DNA from: an uncultured Poribacteria bacterium
Lineage (GTDB): Bacteria; Poribacteria; WGA-4E; WGA-3G
Reading direction: 5' to 3'
NCBI GenBank assembly: GCA_951813545.1
Contig: OX638352.1
Span: 186,001-250,000 of the forward strand
Length of the DNA: 64,000 bases
Shown: positions 24,807 to 32,671 of the stretch, piece after piece
Layout: the number at the start of each line of letters is the position of its first letter
How positions within the stretch are numbered: the stretch's first letter is position 1
The notes under the pieces: generated by a model
The model's input: the letters and a program-made list of their open reading frames with translations, nothing else
The model's database searches: none
Told to the model about the DNA's origin: nothing
Made by a program: the position numbers and the translations under genes

Positions 24807-24973
24807 CGGAATCCTCCATAATATTTACAAGCAGATAGTGCTTGTTCTGTTGTTTCTGTAAAGGCGGACAGCTTCGTCTACCTCTCCAATTCCAATTTTG
24901 GTGGGACAACTACTTTCGTCCCACTAATTGTTCCACGAAAAGAGAGCCAAATTCTTAGAAGCATTGATTCAGA

Positions 24974-25002
24974 ATTTTAGCAGAATATCATAACAGTATC
25001 AA
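24974..25002 (-). promoter_or_regulatory. Promoter of the 24806 ammonium transporter gene
   Basis: Minus strand: TTGATA (24997-25002), 17 bp spacer, TAAAAT (24974-24979). No obvious sigma-54 GG/GC site is seen instead, although nitrogen genes often use one. Confidence 0.6.
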
Positions 25003-25043
25003 GCGATAATTTCAGTTTAAAAAGCGTGTAGGATATAGATAGC

Positions 25044-25115
25044 GAAAAAAGGGAACGCCCACAAGCCGTGAAGTAAAACTCAGGGATATAAGTGAAACTT
25101 CGTGTGGACGGTCCC
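25044..25115 (-). terminator. Terminator after the second ammonium transporter gene
   Basis: Imperfect long stem with outer arms GGGAACGCCCACA (25051-25063) and TGTGGACGGTCCC (25103-25115). On the minus strand it is followed by TTTTTTCGCT (25041-25050). Confidence 0.65.
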
Positions 25116-25168
25116 TATTGGATTTATAGTCTCGATTCTGTTTGGATCAAAGACTACATGTAACAACT

Positions 25169-26545
25169 CTAACGTATCGAAGAGACATTAAAGTCAGGAT
25201 AGGCACTTGCGCCGTGTTCTTCGTAATCAAGCCCTGCTTGTTCTTCCTCTTCCGTAACCCGTAAACCTGTAACAGCTTTGATTCCGTAGAAGAGAATAAA
25301 CCCAGTAACGAGACACCATGCGAGAACAGCAACAACACCGATGATCTGTGCCCAGAGAAGTGCGAATCCTCCACCGGCGAAAACGCCACTTGAGCTGTCG
25401 AAAAATCCGAGGAGAATTGTGCCTAATGCACCACACGTACCGTGTACGGAGATAGCACCAACCGGATCATCAACGCGGAGTTTTTCAAATAGCAGAACAC
25501 TCAGCACAACAACAACACCACCGAGCGCACCGATAATTGCGGCGGACACCGGGGTAACAGACGCACAACCTGCAGTGATGGCAACCAGTCCACCGAGTGC
25601 ACCGTTGAGTGCCATGCCAGCATCGGGTTTGCCGAGGATGATCCATGCGGTAATCATTGCGAGAATCGCACCTGCAGCGGCTGCGAGGTTCGTCGTTATA
25701 GCAATACTGGAAATCTCTGCTGCATCCGCGCCCATTTGGCTACCGGGGTTAAATCCGAACCATCCAAGCCACAAGATAAAGACACCGAGTGCAGCAAGCG
25801 GAAGATTGTGCCCGGCAATCGGTCTGGGGTTTCCGTCGCCATCGTATTTACCGAGACGAGGGCCCAAGACGATAGCACCTGTCAATGCGAGCCAACCGCC
25901 TGTGGAATGAACGACTGTTGAACCTGCAAAATCCGACACACCGACATCTGCTAACCAACCACCACCCCAAATCCAGTGTCCAACAACCGGATAAATGAAA
26001 CCAGTGATGAAGATGCTATAAATGAGGTAGCTTTTGAACTGTGTACGTTCTGCCATTGCCCCGGAAACGATCGTCGCGGCAGTAGCGGCAAACACAAGCT
26101 GGAAAAGCCATGCCGCATAAGTTGGAACTGAACTCCACTCTAATGAACTAAACACACTCGTACTCGCTGCTGCACCCTCTGTGAGGGATTCAGAAGGAAC
26201 AAACCAACCACTTGTTCCCATGAACGCATTACCGGCACCAAACATAATAGCAAACCCGATTGCCCAATAAGCGATTGAACCCATTGAGAAATCCATCAGG
26301 TTTTTCATGAGAATGTTGACAGCGTTCTTGGCACGCGTGAACCCGGACTCCACCATAGCAAACCCTGCCTGCATAAAGAAAACAAGAAACGCAGCGACAA
26401 GCACCCACAATGTGTCTCCCATATATTTGGAAGCTTCAACCTTTTTGAGCGTGCCCTCATCATCTATCAACCCATTTAGAGCGAAAGCATTCAAACTCAG
26501 CAAGCAGGTGAGTGCTAAAACTGTTATGATAACCTTTCTTTTCAT
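25169..26545 (-). CDS. amt: Ammonium transporter (Amt/MEP family), second copy
   Basis: 458 residues. A signal-like N-terminus (VIITVLALTCLLSLNAFA) precedes a ~20-residue periplasmic segment and the eleven-helix core. Motifs: MQAGFAMVESGFTRAKNAVNILMKN, twin histidines in YPVVGHWIWGGG and GAISVHGTCG, and FAGSTVVHSTGGW. It belongs to the subtype with the MVESG...KN motif, distinct from its neighbour (FYGGLV type), so the two are old paralogues, not a recent duplication. The C-tail (LRVTEEEEQAGLDYEEHGASAYPDF) again looks like a PII contact. AAGGAG precedes the ATG. Confidence 0.95.
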   Translation of the reverse strand: MKRKVIITVLALTCLLSLNAFALNGLIDDEGTLKKVEASKYMGDTLWVLVAAFLVFFMQAGFAMVESGFTRAKNAVNILMKNLMDFSMGSIAYWAIGFAIMFGAGNAFMGTSGWFVPSESLTEGAAASTSVFSSLEWSSVPTYAAWLFQLVFAATAATIVSGAMAERTQFKSYLIYSIFITGFIYPVVGHWIWGGGWLADVGVSDFAGSTVVHSTGGWLALTGAIVLGPRLGKYDGDGNPRPIAGHNLPLAALGVFILWLGWFGFNPGSQMGADAAEISSIAITTNLAAAAGAILAMITAWIILGKPDAGMALNGALGGLVAITAGCASVTPVSAAIIGALGGVVVVLSVLLFEKLRVDDPVGAISVHGTCGALGTILLGFFDSSSGVFAGGGFALLWAQIIGVVAVLAWCLVTGFILFYGIKAVTGLRVTEEEEQAGLDYEEHGASAYPDFNVSSIR

Positions 26546-26661
26546 TTGGAATATCTCCTTTGTGTCAATTCTCCACTTAAAACTGTCGTATCGCGAACGG
26601 CGAAGGCGGGCGGCTATTCACAGGAACCGCCTATAACATGCCGTTGGAAGGTAGAGGATGC

Positions 26662-26707
26662 TTATCGCGAACCACGAGGTGCTTATGGAGCCTTCGGCTC
26701 GCGATAA
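26662..26707. repeat. Inverted repeat TTATCGCGA/TCGCGATAA
   Basis: Nine-base perfect arms (26662-26670 and 26699-26707) around a 28 bp loop, in the gap between the outer-membrane protein and ammonium transporter genes; ATCGCGAAC also occurs near 26590. It may be a terminator-like or processing structure between the two genes. Confidence 0.5.
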
Positions 26708-26729
26708 ACGGCACAACGGCGTGTGCTTA

Positions 26730-27449
26730 CTACCACGTACGGACGAACGTCATTCTACCAGTAATCCCTGTTTCATCATCGCCCTTTTGGGTTTCAAATC
26801 CGACAAAGACACCGAGCGTGTTATTTTCGCCATAGCCGACATTGGCACGGAGACCAGGGGCTAAACTACTGAGTCCACCTTCATCACCTAAACCGAGGGT
26901 TACTTCCACCTGCGGACCAACAGAGAGCGTATCGTTGAGCGACAGGAGCAAAAAATTACGAGTGTAGATAGAATCGTCACCATAATCAAATGGCGAATTA
27001 AAGAAACCTTGTATCCATGATTCAAAATAGATGGAACCAGCGGTGAGATAGGTGAATAACTGTGGTGCGATCAAGGAAGAGGGACCGTTCGCGGCGGCGT
27101 AGTCAAACCCAATACCCACCATAGGTAGGAAACTGAGGGAGAGTGAATCGCTATCAACGACTGGAATTCCGAGTCCGATGTCCAATTCACCGAATGTCCC
27201 AACGACGTAAATATCGGTATCCAGGGAGAGACCTCCGAGGAAATCCGGAGAATGGCTTGCACCGACCCAGATCTGCGTTCCTAAACTATCTGTATCGGTA
27301 CGGAACCAACCGGAAGCACCTGATGACTCTTCTTCCGCCATCTCTTCACTCGCTTCATGAGCGTCCGCGTAGACCATGGGAACACTACCAACTGCAAAAA
27401 TACAAACCAACACTAATAAGCGAACCAACCAAAACATATGCGTTTTCAT
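26730..27449 (-). CDS. Predicted outer-membrane beta-barrel protein A
   Basis: 239 residues from ATG 27449 with AGAGGT upstream (a further in-frame start at 27533 has none). Signal peptide to about residue 26 (LLVLVCIFAVGSVPMVYA), then a Glu-rich linker (DAHEASEEMAEEESS) and a chain of amphipathic strands: GWFRTDTDSLGTQIWVGAS, GELDIGLGIPV, LGVFVGFETQ and a C-terminal GRMTFVRTW ending in an aromatic residue, as outer-membrane barrels do. It lies just upstream of an ammonium transporter, same strand. It is a paralogue of the protein at 29831-30586. No known porin family recognised. Confidence 0.75.
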   Translation of the reverse strand: MKTHMFWLVRLLVLVCIFAVGSVPMVYADAHEASEEMAEEESSGASGWFRTDTDSLGTQIWVGASHSPDFLGGLSLDTDIYVVGTFGELDIGLGIPVVDSDSLSLSFLPMVGIGFDYAAANGPSSLIAPQLFTYLTAGSIYFESWIQGFFNSPFDYGDDSIYTRNFLLLSLNDTLSVGPQVEVTLGLGDEGGLSSLAPGLRANVGYGENNTLGVFVGFETQKGDDETGITGRMTFVRTW

Positions 27450-27523
27450 TATTTTACCTCTTGGAGTTTTACTCCGATTTTTCCATTTCAAAATCAGGTT
27501 TGGGTTATTACCCGTTCTAATAT

Positions 27524-27558
27524 GCGCGTCCAAAACGCGCCTACATGGTTATAGTAAA
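27524..27558. repeat. CCTACA-hairpin plus element-end sequence
   Basis: GCGCGT-CCAAA-ACGCGC followed by CTACA, then TTATAGTAAA (27549-27558), the terminal repeat of the 120 bp element at 7733. Both repeat types are adjacent here, as at 23292-23350. Confidence 0.6.
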
Positions 27559-27623
27559 TTTAAGCAACATACAATCATGGTGCAATCGTGCCTGCCTGCG
27601 ACTTTCACAGAGAAAGAGAGCAC

Positions 27624-27652
27624 TTGACTTTGGCACAAACGTGTGATATAGT
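27624..27652 (+). promoter_or_regulatory. Candidate promoter of the GT39 gene
   Basis: TTGACT (27624-27629), 17 bp spacer, TATAGT (27647-27652). It would leave a leader of about 230 nt that includes the repeat at 27697-27750. Confidence 0.5.
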
Positions 27653-27696
27653 GACTTTCACCTACGCACCTATTTTTATTTAAAGCAAAACGCGTG

Positions 27697-27750
27697 CCAA
27701 TTGGCTATCGGCAGTCAAGGCGTTCGCTACGCTCACTTTCGGCTGTCGGT
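27697..27750. repeat. Repeat related to 13815-13918
   Basis: Shares GGCTATCGGCAGTC- and CGGCTGTCGG-like words with the repeat downstream of the aldolase gene, and has GCGTTCGCTACGCTC in its middle. It lies in the leader of the glycosyltransferase gene. Confidence 0.4.
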
Positions 27751-27888
27751 TTATTCGCTATAGATTTATCAACCGGCAGTAGGGCACCAGTGGCGGTTTC
27801 CAAGTTTATGACCGCCCCAAACGGAAACCCTTTACGGGCAACCGTTAAGCGTTAACCATTAAGCAAGGAAACAGATCCGTAACAAAAA

Positions 27889-29295
27889 ATGCTGAAATTT
27901 TCAACAAAACATTGCCCAAAAAAGATGCAAATCGCGCTTTTGAGTGTTGTTGTGATGCTCGGAGCAGCACTCCGATTTTGGAACTTGGGGCAGTGGAGTT
28001 TCTGGATTGATGAGGTCTTCACGGTTCGGGATGCCCAAAGCCTTTCATTTGACAGTTGGCGGAATATCCCAAATCCAATCCCCTATCTCGCAGTGAAGTT
28101 GTCGATCTCGCTCGCTGGCAGTAGCGAATGGGGAAGCCGCTTGATCCCATGCCTCATCGGAATCATTTCTATACCAGCAGTTTTCGGATTAGGACGCACA
28201 CTCTTCAATTGGCAGGTCGGACTTCTTAGTGCTGCATTTGTAGCATGTTCGAGTTGGCACCTGTTTTGGGCACAGAACGCTCGTTATCCTGTTTTTACCT
28301 TTCTCTTCGCGGTATTGACGGCGTGGTTTTTCTACACATCTCTCGAACGGGATTCAACGCTTTTGACGATAGGCGCGCTCGTTTCCTGTCTCTGTTTAAT
28401 TCTCTCGCATACCCTCTCTGTAGTGATTGTTCCGGCTTTAGGGGCTTATGCTGTGATCTGTTTGTTAGAAACCTCTAACAGCAAGCGATGGCTGAATTTG
28501 CTTATCTTCTTCATCCCGTTTGCGATTCCAGTGTTAGCCCTCGCGCTTCCAGATGTTCGGGGTTACCTCTTCTCCGGCTGGGGACGTAATGAATGGCAGC
28601 GGAGCCCCATCTATATCGTGCTAACGTTGGTTCAAGGCGTGAGTATTCCAATTGCTGTTACCGCCTTTTTCGCGCCTATCACGACGCGATTCAATAGAGC
28701 CACACTTTTTTTGCTCTGTTATGCGGGTATCCCGTTAATTCTTTTTCTGATCGCATCGCAGCTTCAAAACGTCGCCGGTTATTACCTATTTTGGACGATA
28801 CCTGCGTATTTTATTCTGGCAGGTGTTGCGTGTGAACGGGTCTGGGAAGCAACAGAGACGGCATCAGGAAACACGCTCGGCATACTTGTGCCGTGTGTAC
28901 TCCTCGTGACACTCTTGTCGCAAGACTATCTCTATTTTAAAATCGAAAACGGAGGGAGACCGAAATGGCGGGAGGCATTTGAAGTGGTAGCAGCAGAAAA
29001 GAAACCCACCGACAAAGTGGTACTCTCTGAACCTGAGATGGGTAGGTATTATCTGCCAGAATTGACATCCATCTACATCGGGGGGTTATTAGAGGATTCG
29101 GAAGGGTTTGAAAGAGAATGGGAAACTTCGGGGAGAAAACGGTTATGGTTTCTTGTGGATGTGGCGAGTTTTAATGTTTTCGATGCGGACGTGGCAGTTC
29201 GTAACTGGATTCGCCAACGGGGACGTATGGTCAAAACATTGCCTGCCTTTTCACGCGCAAAAGATAGGACAATTCACGTTTATCTGTTGGAATAG
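27889..29295 (+). CDS. Glycosyltransferase family 39-like membrane protein
   Basis: 468 residues, about ten to eleven membrane helices. GT-C glycosyltransferases of this kind use polyprenyl-phosphate sugars on the outer face of the inner membrane. The first periplasmic loop has the diagnostic acidic pair in SFWIDEVFTVRDAQ (near residue 45), and GSSEWGSRLIPCLIG and WHLFWAQNARYP follow the PMT/ArnT pattern. The soluble C-terminal domain (residues ~355-468) is short. Acceptor and sugar are unknown. The gene starts right after its own leader and is followed by a convergent small membrane protein. Confidence 0.85.
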   Translation: MLKFSTKHCPKKMQIALLSVVVMLGAALRFWNLGQWSFWIDEVFTVRDAQSLSFDSWRNIPNPIPYLAVKLSISLAGSSEWGSRLIPCLIGIISIPAVFGLGRTLFNWQVGLLSAAFVACSSWHLFWAQNARYPVFTFLFAVLTAWFFYTSLERDSTLLTIGALVSCLCLILSHTLSVVIVPALGAYAVICLLETSNSKRWLNLLIFFIPFAIPVLALALPDVRGYLFSGWGRNEWQRSPIYIVLTLVQGVSIPIAVTAFFAPITTRFNRATLFLLCYAGIPLILFLIASQLQNVAGYYLFWTIPAYFILAGVACERVWEATETASGNTLGILVPCVLLVTLLSQDYLYFKIENGGRPKWREAFEVVAAEKKPTDKVVLSEPEMGRYYLPELTSIYIGGLLEDSEGFEREWETSGRKRLWFLVDVASFNVFDADVAVRNWIRQRGRMVKTLPAFSRAKDRTIHVYLLE

Positions 29296-29302
29296 CAGGA
29301 AA

Positions 29303-29563
29303 TTATAATGGAAAAAGAAAGGAAATCACCTGCCACAATTTCAACTCCAAACTTGCAAACACCCAAAATCCTAAATAGACGACAACCGGAAAAATTACGG
29401 CTGCCAGCCATACAAGACGCGTTATCGACTTTCTACTTGCTGTCTCACTCCATGACCAGCGTTGGAGACGTTTTTGTAATCCCAATTTCAAGGCAATCCA
29501 GACCACTACTGCCAATAGCACCAGTCCCATCAAACCTGCAGAGAACAGAATCGGAATCCACAT
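29303..29563 (-). CDS. Small two-helix membrane protein
   Basis: 86 residues: MWIPILFSAGLMGLVLLAVVV is the first helix, a Lys/Arg/Trp-rich cytoplasmic loop (KLGLQKRLQRWSWSETASRKS) follows, and LVWLAAVIFPVVVYLGFWVF is the second. A weak ribosome site (AGGGAT) precedes the ATG. The composition and topology are coherent with a real protein, whereas the opposite strand frame over the same stretch has no such structure. Convergent with the glycosyltransferase gene. Function unknown. Confidence 0.55.
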   Translation of the reverse strand: MWIPILFSAGLMGLVLLAVVVWIALKLGLQKRLQRWSWSETASRKSITRLVWLAAVIFPVVVYLGFWVFASLELKLWQVISFLFPL

Positions 29564-29637
29564 AGATTAAATCCCTATAGTGAGAGAATAATAAGCAACA
29601 GGTTCTATTTGGAAACTTTCACCGAAACCATGATGGA

Positions 29638-29675
29638 TTTTAGAATTAATTAGACACTCTAAGAGGCGAGGTTAC
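29638..29675. repeat. Copy of half of the 7733-7852 element
   Basis: The reverse complement of 7804-7843 matches here: 21 bases beginning TTTAGAATTAATTAGACACT are identical, and the following GAGG-rich stretch is mostly conserved. It lies between the small membrane protein and outer-membrane protein B. Confidence 0.65.
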
Positions 29676-29721
29676 ATGAAGCTAAAAAAATAATTCGGTA
29701 ATGGTTTGTGTCAACCCTCGC

Positions 29722-29752
29722 GTAAGAATCGCGAGCACAGCTCGCTCCTACA
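29722..29752. repeat. CCTACA-hairpin repeat with GTAAGAATCG lead
   Basis: GTAAGAATCG, stem GCGAGC-ACA-GCTCGC, then TCCTACA. The leading ten bases and the GCTCCTACA end are identical to 55990-56020, with the same 12-base distance, while the stem sequence differs. Confidence 0.7.
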
Positions 29753-29830
29753 GCAAGAGGAAACCCTTGAGGAATTACCGATTTAAATACTGAAATTTCA
29801 TCAAACCTTGCCAGCGAGAGAAAGGTATAC

Positions 29831-30586
29831 CTACCAGGTCCGCGTAAAATTCATTCTACCGGTCAGTCCGGTTTCACCTTCCTCTTTTTTCGTTTCATAC
29901 CCGACATATATACCGAGTGTGTTATTCTCGCCATAACCGATGTTCAAACGTCCACCGAAATTCATTGCCCACAACCCACCGCCATCACCAAGCCCCAGCA
30001 CTGTTTCAAACTGTGGACCCACCGCGACCGTTTCGTTTAAGGCATAAGTAAGGTAGGTGCGGTTGTAGAGTTCATTAAGACTTTCGGCATCAAATATGGT
30101 CTTAATCGTGCTGATTGTCCAATGGAAACCGAAGATTTTACCGGCGGGTAGGATAGCAAAGATTTGCGGGTATAAGGCATAGGGCCCGTCTGGACTGGTA
30201 TAATCGAACCCAACGCCGAGCATCGGTGTTAGCAGCAGTGCCATGCTGTCATTTGCGATAACAGGGAATGAAACGCCCATATCAAACTCGCCCAAATGAC
30301 CATTAACATAGATATTAGAATCAAATGAAATGCCACCGCTGAGCGGATGACTCGCACCAACTAAAAAATAGGTGCCTAAACTATCGACATCAATCTGGAA
30401 CCATCCTGTAATTTTCGGTTTTTCTTCCATCGGTTTCTCTTCCATCGCCTCGCCTTCAGTTTCATGGGCATCAGCGAAAGCAGTAGAAAAACTGACAATA
30501 GACATCAGGCAAACGAGTGTGCCAACAACAGTTAACCGAAAAAGATTGTTAAAAGCCTGCCCGCGACAGACAATATGATTGTTCAT
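29831..30586 (-). CDS. Predicted outer-membrane beta-barrel protein B
   Basis: 251 residues from ATG 30586 with GGAGGT five bases upstream. Signal peptide ending near TAFA, then an acidic linker (DAHETEGEAMEEKPMEEKP) and a barrel-like body. It is plainly a paralogue of 26730-27449: DSLGT, VGASHP, GFDY, YNRTY, GPQFE, LGLGDGGGL, GYGENNTLGI and the last residues GRMNFTRTW recur in order. Both have the C-terminal aromatic residue of barrel proteins. Located downstream of TrpF on the same strand. No porin family could be named. Confidence 0.75.
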   Translation of the reverse strand: MNNHIVCRGQAFNNLFRLTVVGTLVCLMSIVSFSTAFADAHETEGEAMEEKPMEEKPKITGWFQIDVDSLGTYFLVGASHPLSGGISFDSNIYVNGHLGEFDMGVSFPVIANDSMALLLTPMLGVGFDYTSPDGPYALYPQIFAILPAGKIFGFHWTISTIKTIFDAESLNELYNRTYLTYALNETVAVGPQFETVLGLGDGGGLWAMNFGGRLNIGYGENNTLGIYVGYETKKEEGETGLTGRMNFTRTW

Positions 30587-30704
30587 AAAAACCTCCATTA
30601 TTTTAATAAGGCAGGAACACAAATGTCTTGCCTAATCATTATTTCCCAATGTGCCTAGAGCAATTCTATTAACTAACTTACAGATAAAGACATTTTCCTC
30701 GTTT

Positions 30705-31394
30705 CTAACTGGCCTGTTCAACTTGTTCCATAAGACGTTCCAATTTCCGCGGGTCTTTGATACCTTTCGATGCCTCAACACCGGAACAGAGATCAATACC
30801 GTGGGGATGGATCGTCTCAATAGCGGCTTTGACGTTCTCTGGACGAATCCCGCCCGCAAAGAATACCGGTAGCGGACTTTCCGTGATGAGTTCAGCGGCG
30901 ATATTCCAGTCGCAGGTTTTGCCTGTACCGCCGTATCGTGGTTTCTCCAGACTCATGTCAACACTATCAAATAGGAGGAAATCCGCACCGGCATCCCGAT
31001 AGGCATTCATCTCTGCTCGGACAGCAGGCATATCTACATTCTCCGGTCTACCGGCTGGTAGATAGACCGACTTCCAGAGTTGACATGCTACAGTATTCTT
31101 AAGTTCTTCAACTTGTTGTGGAGGCTCTTGCCCAAGGAGTTGAACAGCAAACGGATGGACTTGCGACACCACTGCTTGGATGTCAGATGTCGGGCGATTG
31201 TACAGCAGAAGTACAGTTGGGATAGGGCTTGCCCTCGCGATTTCGACGGCTTGAGCAGTGGAGCGTGTCCGTTCGGATACAGCAACATCAACTAACACCC
31301 CGACGTAATCCGCGCCTGCATCAGCGGCAAGTTGCGCGTCATGGTTAGACGTAATGCCGCAAATTTTGACACTGCAATCTGATTCTTTAGACAT
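30705..31394 (-). CDS. trpF: Phosphoribosylanthranilate isomerase-like protein
   Basis: 229 residues, the usual size. TrpF converts phosphoribosylanthranilate to CdRP in tryptophan synthesis. The barrel starts with VKICGIT (catalytic Cys), and phosphate-binding GGTGKTCDW and FFAGGIRPENV are intact; the acid Asp is in LLFDSVDM. It stands apart from other trp genes. The motif ADYVGVLVDVAVSERT replaces the typical GFVF-x-x-SPR, so a role on a related substrate (as in PriA-like or other TrpF homologues) is possible. Followed by outer-membrane protein B and preceded by a cupin gene. Confidence 0.88.
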   Translation of the reverse strand: MSKESDCSVKICGITSNHDAQLAADAGADYVGVLVDVAVSERTRSTAQAVEIARASPIPTVLLLYNRPTSDIQAVVSQVHPFAVQLLGQEPPQQVEELKNTVACQLWKSVYLPAGRPENVDMPAVRAEMNAYRDAGADFLLFDSVDMSLEKPRYGGTGKTCDWNIAAELITESPLPVFFAGGIRPENVKAAIETIHPHGIDLCSGVEASKGIKDPRKLERLMEQVEQAS

Positions 31395-31435
31395 TTTTTT
31401 ATTATTCCTTGCGGTTCAACTACGTGATTTGAATT

Positions 31436-31795
31436 TTACTCTTCAAAGACGGTTTGTCGGTCGGCATCTGAATAACAGATAATCATGGTTACAGGTTGCC
31501 AACCGGTGTTGACAGCGTTATGTTTGACGTTGCGCGGGATACGCAACATCATGCCAGGCCTGAGCGGGATAACCTCTTCTCCCAACTTGTGGTCGCATTC
31601 ACCGGAGAGGACATAGATGAGTTCTTCACAGTTTGGGTGGTAGTGGGTAGGATTGCCCTCACCAGCGTTAATGTAAACGACCCCGAATGTCATCTCAGCC
31701 TCTGGATCAATCTGATCGTTACAGAGCCATTTAATCGCACCCCACGGAAATTCAAGAGCACCAGCATCGTTACTATTGGTTAAGGTCACTTCCAT
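31436..31795 (-). CDS. Cupin-domain protein
   Basis: 119 residues from ATG 31795 with AGGAAA upstream; an earlier in-frame ATG at 31825 is possible but lies close to the neighbouring gene's stop. Single conserved cupin barrel: motif 1 is PTHYHPNCEELIYVLSG (metal ligands His, His, Glu), motif 2 is PGMMLRIPRNVKHNAVN (ligand His). Small single-domain cupins are isomerases, dioxygenases or sensors; the substrate is not predictable. The last residues (CYSDADRQTVFEE) are typical of the dioxygenase-like set. It lies 30 bp after the phosphoesterase gene and 42 bp before trpF, a probable operon. Confidence 0.85.
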   Translation of the reverse strand: MEVTLTNSNDAGALEFPWGAIKWLCNDQIDPEAEMTFGVVYINAGEGNPTHYHPNCEELIYVLSGECDHKLGEEVIPLRPGMMLRIPRNVKHNAVNTGWQPVTMIICYSDADRQTVFEE

Positions 31796-31825
31796 AGTTG
31801 TTTCCTTTCTATTTTCCGAATTCAA

Positions 31826-32662
31826 TCATACTTGAAAACAAACCAAACATTGGGCTGCATAAGCCTGCAATCCAACGGCAGGCTCTTCATGCAGATAACC
31901 GACAGGAGCAGAGATAGCCCGCACACTGCAAATTTGCATATCAAGTGCCTGATGCGTATGCCCAAAGAGTGCATGCGTGACAAGCGATTCCTGCAAGCAC
32001 TGTGTACCGAGCTGTTTGCTGCCCATAAACGCGCGAAAGAAATCCCACGGTAATTCGCCGCGGTATCGGATACACTCTCGAAACGGAACGTGATGTGTGA
32101 CCACAATGATGCGTGATACATCGTCCCGGACGGAAGCAATCTGTGTCTCAAGCTCCGTTTCAAAACGCCGGGCAACAACACGGTCAGTGTCCGCCCACTT
32201 GGCATATCGCTTATCATTCCAAACTGCGCCCATCAACTCTTTTTCAGCGTATTGCGCGTCGGAAAAGTCATAGCCTTCCGGTCCAAAACTATAATCGTAC
32301 CAACCGATAGTCCCGCAGAAACCGATCTGCTCTTTGACGAACGGGATGTCCATGAGTGGATGAAAACCGCATTCATGGCAAAGTTCTGAAATGATACCGC
32401 ATTTCTGCTCGCTTGTGACATTAGGGGTCTCAATTGCCCAGATGTCATGGTTACCGGGAACGAACAATTTCTCACACGCGAGATCTGCAAGTTGAAAGGC
32501 ATTGAGCGTTTCAGAAAGTTGAACTAAGTGCCGTGCAAGATCACCAGCAAGCACTAAAACGTCAAGTTCTGCTGCCTTCACAGCATCGATGAGATGTGGA
32601 ATGAGCTCCTTGTTCAAGGGCGTAACGTCTGTGTGCAGGTCTGAAATGAGTCCAATTTTCAT
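31826..32662 (-). CDS. Calcineurin-like metallophosphoesterase
   Basis: 278 residues. All five metal-binding motifs are present in order: DLHTD (residues ~8-12), GDLARH, PGNHDIW, VVTHHVPF and FGHTHQA. These enzymes hydrolyse phosphodiesters or phosphomonoesters with two metal ions; no targeting sequence is present, so it is cytoplasmic. Downstream it is joined to a cupin and trpF gene within 31 and 42 bp. Upstream lies the PDZ-HEAT lipoprotein gene, with a 9 bp gap. Substrate unknown. Confidence 0.92.
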   Translation of the reverse strand: MKIGLISDLHTDVTPLNKELIPHLIDAVKAAELDVLVLAGDLARHLVQLSETLNAFQLADLACEKLFVPGNHDIWAIETPNVTSEQKCGIISELCHECGFHPLMDIPFVKEQIGFCGTIGWYDYSFGPEGYDFSDAQYAEKELMGAVWNDKRYAKWADTDRVVARRFETELETQIASVRDDVSRIIVVTHHVPFRECIRYRGELPWDFFRAFMGSKQLGTQCLQESLVTHALFGHTHQALDMQICSVRAISAPVGYLHEEPAVGLQAYAAQCLVCFQV

Positions 32663-32671
32663 TCCGCTGAA

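Larger units (their letters stand above)
24807..25168. other. Intergenic region between the two ammonium transporter genes
   Basis: 362 bp with no gene. It holds the terminator of the upstream transporter (25044-25115) and the promoter of the downstream one (24974-25002), so the two transporters are probably separate transcripts. The remaining ~160 bp leader shows no riboswitch I recognise. Confidence 0.65.
27450..27888. other. Intergenic region with several repeats and a promoter
   Basis: 439 bp between the outer-membrane protein gene and the divergent glycosyltransferase. It holds a CCTACA-type hairpin with a TTATAGTAAA end (27524-27558), a promoter (27624-27652) and a GGCTATCGGCAGTC/CGGCTGTCGG repeat (27697-27750). 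No coding sequence is supported. Confidence 0.65.

Noticed and set aside
25341..25910. 189-codon plus-strand frame
   Set aside because: Opposite the conserved core of an ammonium transporter; a by-product of its codon use.
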